Below the pieces are notes generated by a model. It worked only from the letters and a program-made list of their open reading frames with translations, was not told the origin of the DNA and searched no databases. From Sergeia podlipaevii (lineage: Eukaryota > Euglenozoa > Kinetoplastea > Trypanosomatida > Trypanosomatidae), in contig JASANZ010001995.1 in the NCBI GenBank assembly GCA_030849805.1, forward strand, positions 1 through 31,084: DNA of 31,084 bases, given 5' to 3'. Positions 29,033 through 31,084 of this stretch are shown piece by piece (the first letter of the stretch is position 1; each line of letters begins with the position of its first letter). The position numbers were made by a program, and so were the translations under genes.

Positions 29033-29543
29033 TTTGTCTTGGCTTCCAACCCCTAAAACTAACCAAAAGAAACATGTAAAAGGGGGAAAGAACGATATGA
29101 TAAATCATCAAAATGAGTTCAAAAAAAAAAAGCATTTTCCTTCTTCATTTTCAAGTACAGCGTCCTTGCATAGTACAAATATGTTTCATAGTTAATAATA
29201 TGTTTAACAATCACTACTATAATTATAATTATTCTCAACCAAAGCAGTATATCGAGAGTGTTTCACCTTGCAATTTCAAAAAGTATCATTTTAAAATTAT
29301 ATGGGCAAAAGGAATATCCGTGCAGCAGTGAACTATAGCACCACATATTGTGCAGAAGTCTGGGATGCACCTTTTGTCTACCATAAAGATAACCTACAAC
29401 AATTTCTTACTTAAAACAAGAGTCCGAGTATATATAATAACGACAACGCAAGTGTAAAATGGAAACGTTTTCAACAAAAACAATTATTTTAAATAGCAGT
29501 AAATCTACCCTAAAGGCACCAAACACAAAGCGGGAAAAAAATC
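29033..29543. other. intergenic spacer, 510 nt
   Basis: Very AT-rich sequence holding the SLC35F 3'UTR and the prenyltransferase leader. It includes AATTATAATTATT-like stretches. No gene or RNA was seen. Confidence 0.6.
29053..29094 (-). promoter_or_regulatory. predicted spliced-leader acceptors for the tRNA dimethylallyltransferase
   Basis: On the minus strand a C/T tract (29094 to 29064) is followed by GGTTAG (AG 29060-29059) and, six bases on, TTTTAG (AG 29054-29053). Either leaves a leader of 20-26 nt with no ATG. Confidence 0.55.
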
Positions 29544-30755
29544 TCACTTCTCAATCGGCTCTGATACAAACGCTGTATCATCATCACTTTCAAAAGATAG
29601 CTCTCCACATGGGTAATTCCATTTGGTGCAGCACGGAATTCTAAAAACATCCGTTAAGTTATACAAAAGAATTCCCAAAACAATAATGATATACGACACA
29701 AAAAAAAGCTTCGTTGGGTAAATTTTAAAAATAGTTACGTTCCATATAATAGCGTAAATATTTGCTGTCATCAACGATATGTTTGCAAAAGCAGCACTGG
29801 AAAGCACAAACAAAATTGGCATACCTGTATACACCAAAAGCATTGTCAATCCAAAAACAATCTGAAACAGCCAGTCTTCCCCCGACCAAGCATCTCGATG
29901 TGGCGCAAATGTCCTCCATTCAACAGCAAAAAACTGAATTGTGGCAAATGCCAAGGCAAAAATGGACATCATGGCAAGGTTTTCTATAACCGGGAGATAA
30001 ACGGGAACATTCTTCAGTTCAGTTTCTTCTGTCTCCTCAAAATTTTCGACAATGTCCTCCTGGCTGCCCGTGGCACGTTCTTCCCCTTCGCAAAAGTCAG
30101 GAGAGCGCGCTGCATCAACATCAATTTGCTCGCTTGCACTAAGAGCGTCTTCGTTGAGGGAAGCAACCTTTGGCGGCTTCACAAACCACTCAGTTAGTAC
30201 ATTGCTGGTAGCATACAGAGCACTAGAGATCAAGCAAAGCATGTCGCCTAACACTGGGTTAGACCCAGCATCACTTCGAGACAAGCCGTCAGCATCTAGG
30301 CCAACAAGCAACGCAACGCCGCCACACGCAATGATGCTGCCCAACACATGGGTAAGTGCAAACTTCGACTTGAGAATAAAATAGCTCAATACCAGAACGC
30401 ATGGTACTGTAAAAAAGTTGAGCAATTGCACCGACATCAAGTCGGTATATTGATAGGCATATACAACGCAGAAATTGGCTTCAAGATCAACAACAGCGAG
30501 TATCGCATATTTCCACCACCGAGAAAGAAAAGTATAGTTTAAAAAACGTGATTCTCTAAACTTATATCGAAAAAATAGATAAAGCGGCCCATACACCATA
30601 AAGATAAAAAGATACGACGTCACTGACTGCAGCAATGGATAGCTGGCATTGTTATTCACTAGCTTTGTTGTTGACACGCCAGTGAGTGAAATCAGAAAAG
30701 CCACACATTGGCCAAGTAGCAGACGCTTTAAAAGACCACGAACTGGTAACCTCAT
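29544..30755 (-). CDS. SLC35F1/F2-type solute carrier (DUF914 family)
   Basis: A 403-residue polytopic transporter of the drug/metabolite superfamily with about ten hydrophobic segments. It carries the SLC35F1/F2 hallmark RWWKYAILAVVDLEANFCVV (79-98), then YAYQYTDLMSVQLLNFFTVP (99-118), and later GDMLCLISSALYATSNVLTEW (170-190). Between the first and second halves (about 195-250) there is an acidic, hydrophilic insertion of roughly 55 residues that human SLC35F2 lacks, as far as I recall its sequence. The C-terminal tail is acidic and cytosol-like. Human SLC35F2 imports the drug YM155 and has been reported to transport queuine/queuosine (from memory), so a role in queuine uptake is possible but unproven here. 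The open frame begins at TTG 30848; I start at the first ATG, 30755, downstream of an acceptor. Codons are AT-rich (15 of the first 40 end in G or C). Confidence 0.88.
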   Translation of the reverse strand: MRLPVRGLLKRLLLGQCVAFLISLTGVSTTKLVNNNASYPLLQSVTSYLFIFMVYGPLYLFFRYKFRESRFLNYTFLSRWWKYAILAVVDLEANFCVVYAYQYTDLMSVQLLNFFTVPCVLVLSYFILKSKFALTHVLGSIIACGGVALLVGLDADGLSRSDAGSNPVLGDMLCLISSALYATSNVLTEWFVKPPKVASLNEDALSASEQIDVDAARSPDFCEGEERATGSQEDIVENFEETEETELKNVPVYLPVIENLAMMSIFALAFATIQFFAVEWRTFAPHRDAWSGEDWLFQIVFGLTMLLVYTGMPILFVLSSAAFANISLMTANIYAIIWNVTIFKIYPTKLFFVSYIIIVLGILLYNLTDVFRIPCCTKWNYPCGELSFESDDDTAFVSEPIEK

Positions 30756-31084
30756 CTGCACCACTTGCAAATCAAAAACGGATATGTTATATAAAAGCTT
30801 TTTAAGAGAAGGTATGAACACTACGCAACTACAATATTTTTCAAGCAAAAAACAGAGGAGAAAAACAAAACAAAAAACGATATACTCTATAACAATAACG
30901 CGCAGATAAGCAATAAATCATCACAATAAAAAATACATTTCAGAATAATTATGCTATATAGCATTACAACAAAGCTACCACCAAAAAAACACATCCACAG
31001 CACTATCATTTGTTCACCCAAACCACACACCTACTACTATAGTCCCAAACAAGACCAACAACAAACAACAAGCAATACCAACAT
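30756..31084. other. right-edge region upstream of the SLC35F gene, GT-rich on the sense strand
   Basis: Beyond the SLC35F leader the sequence is AT-rich to about 30960, then becomes almost free of G on the plus strand (three G in the last 72 bases), making the minus (sense) strand GT-rich. No open frame was seen. It may be the 3'UTR of the next gene or part of a transcription start region. Confidence 0.45.
30829..30868 (-). promoter_or_regulatory. predicted spliced-leader acceptor for the SLC35F gene
   Basis: On the minus strand TTTTGTTTTTCTCCTCTG and a further T-run precede ATTGTAG (AG 30830-30829). A second AG lies 8 nt on (30822-30821). The leader to ATG 30755 is about 73 nt and has no ATG. 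Confidence 0.55.

Noticed and set aside
30756..30848. 31-residue N-terminal extension of the SLC35F protein
   Set aside because: It begins at TTG, is AT-rich, and overlaps the predicted acceptor. The first ATG gives the usual family N-terminus.

Overview
The window looks like nuclear DNA of a trypanosomatid (kinetoplastid protist). All eleven supported genes lie on the minus strand. They have no introns, read with the standard code, and are separated by AT-rich, homopolymer-rich spacers. In front of almost every start codon the sense strand carries a pyrimidine tract followed by the first AG, which is the signature of a spliced-leader trans-splice acceptor. This is one stretch of a polycistronic unit transcribed from right to left. 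The gene content also fits: an ovothiol synthase, a LETM1 protein, long orphan kinesins and kinetoplastid-type hypothetical proteins. I cannot name the genus from sequence alone.

Layout in transcription order (right to left): an SLC35F1/F2-type transporter (29544-30755); a tRNA dimethylallyltransferase with a C-terminal zinc finger (27656-29032); a signal peptide peptidase (26311-27369); a LETM1 mitochondrial inner-membrane protein (24179-25858); an ABCG-like half transporter whose ATPase motifs are all degenerate (20638-22812); a 184-residue hypothetical protein (19715-20269); the ovothiol synthase OvoA (17063-19354); a hypothetical protein with a presequence-like N-terminus and a C-terminal membrane hairpin (13283-15151); a Ser-rich, probably disordered hypothetical protein (10007-11782); a 1761-residue kinesin ending in a RanBP2-type zinc finger (1807-7092); and the N-terminal half of ribosomal protein L3, cut by the left edge.

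Several genes have long open frames that begin at GTG or TTG. I moved those starts to the first ATG downstream of the predicted splice acceptor (hypothetical 591 aa, OvoA, ABCG-like, SLC35F). With these choices no predicted 5' leader contains an upstream ATG. Neighbours in such units are co-transcribed but need not share a function, so I do not treat adjacency as an operon. One suggestive pair is the tRNA position-37 prenyltransferase next to a relative of human SLC35F2, which has been reported to move queuine, a precursor for position 34.

The most interesting observations are the ABCG-like pseudo-ATPase, the kinesin/zinc-finger fusion, and a strong internal splice acceptor that separates a presequence-like N-terminus from a second Met (possible dual targeting). 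Also notable are a 2.9 kb gene-free gap with an orphan 19-T acceptor and a GT-rich sense strand at the extreme right edge. I found no rRNA, tRNA, CRISPR array or mobile element.
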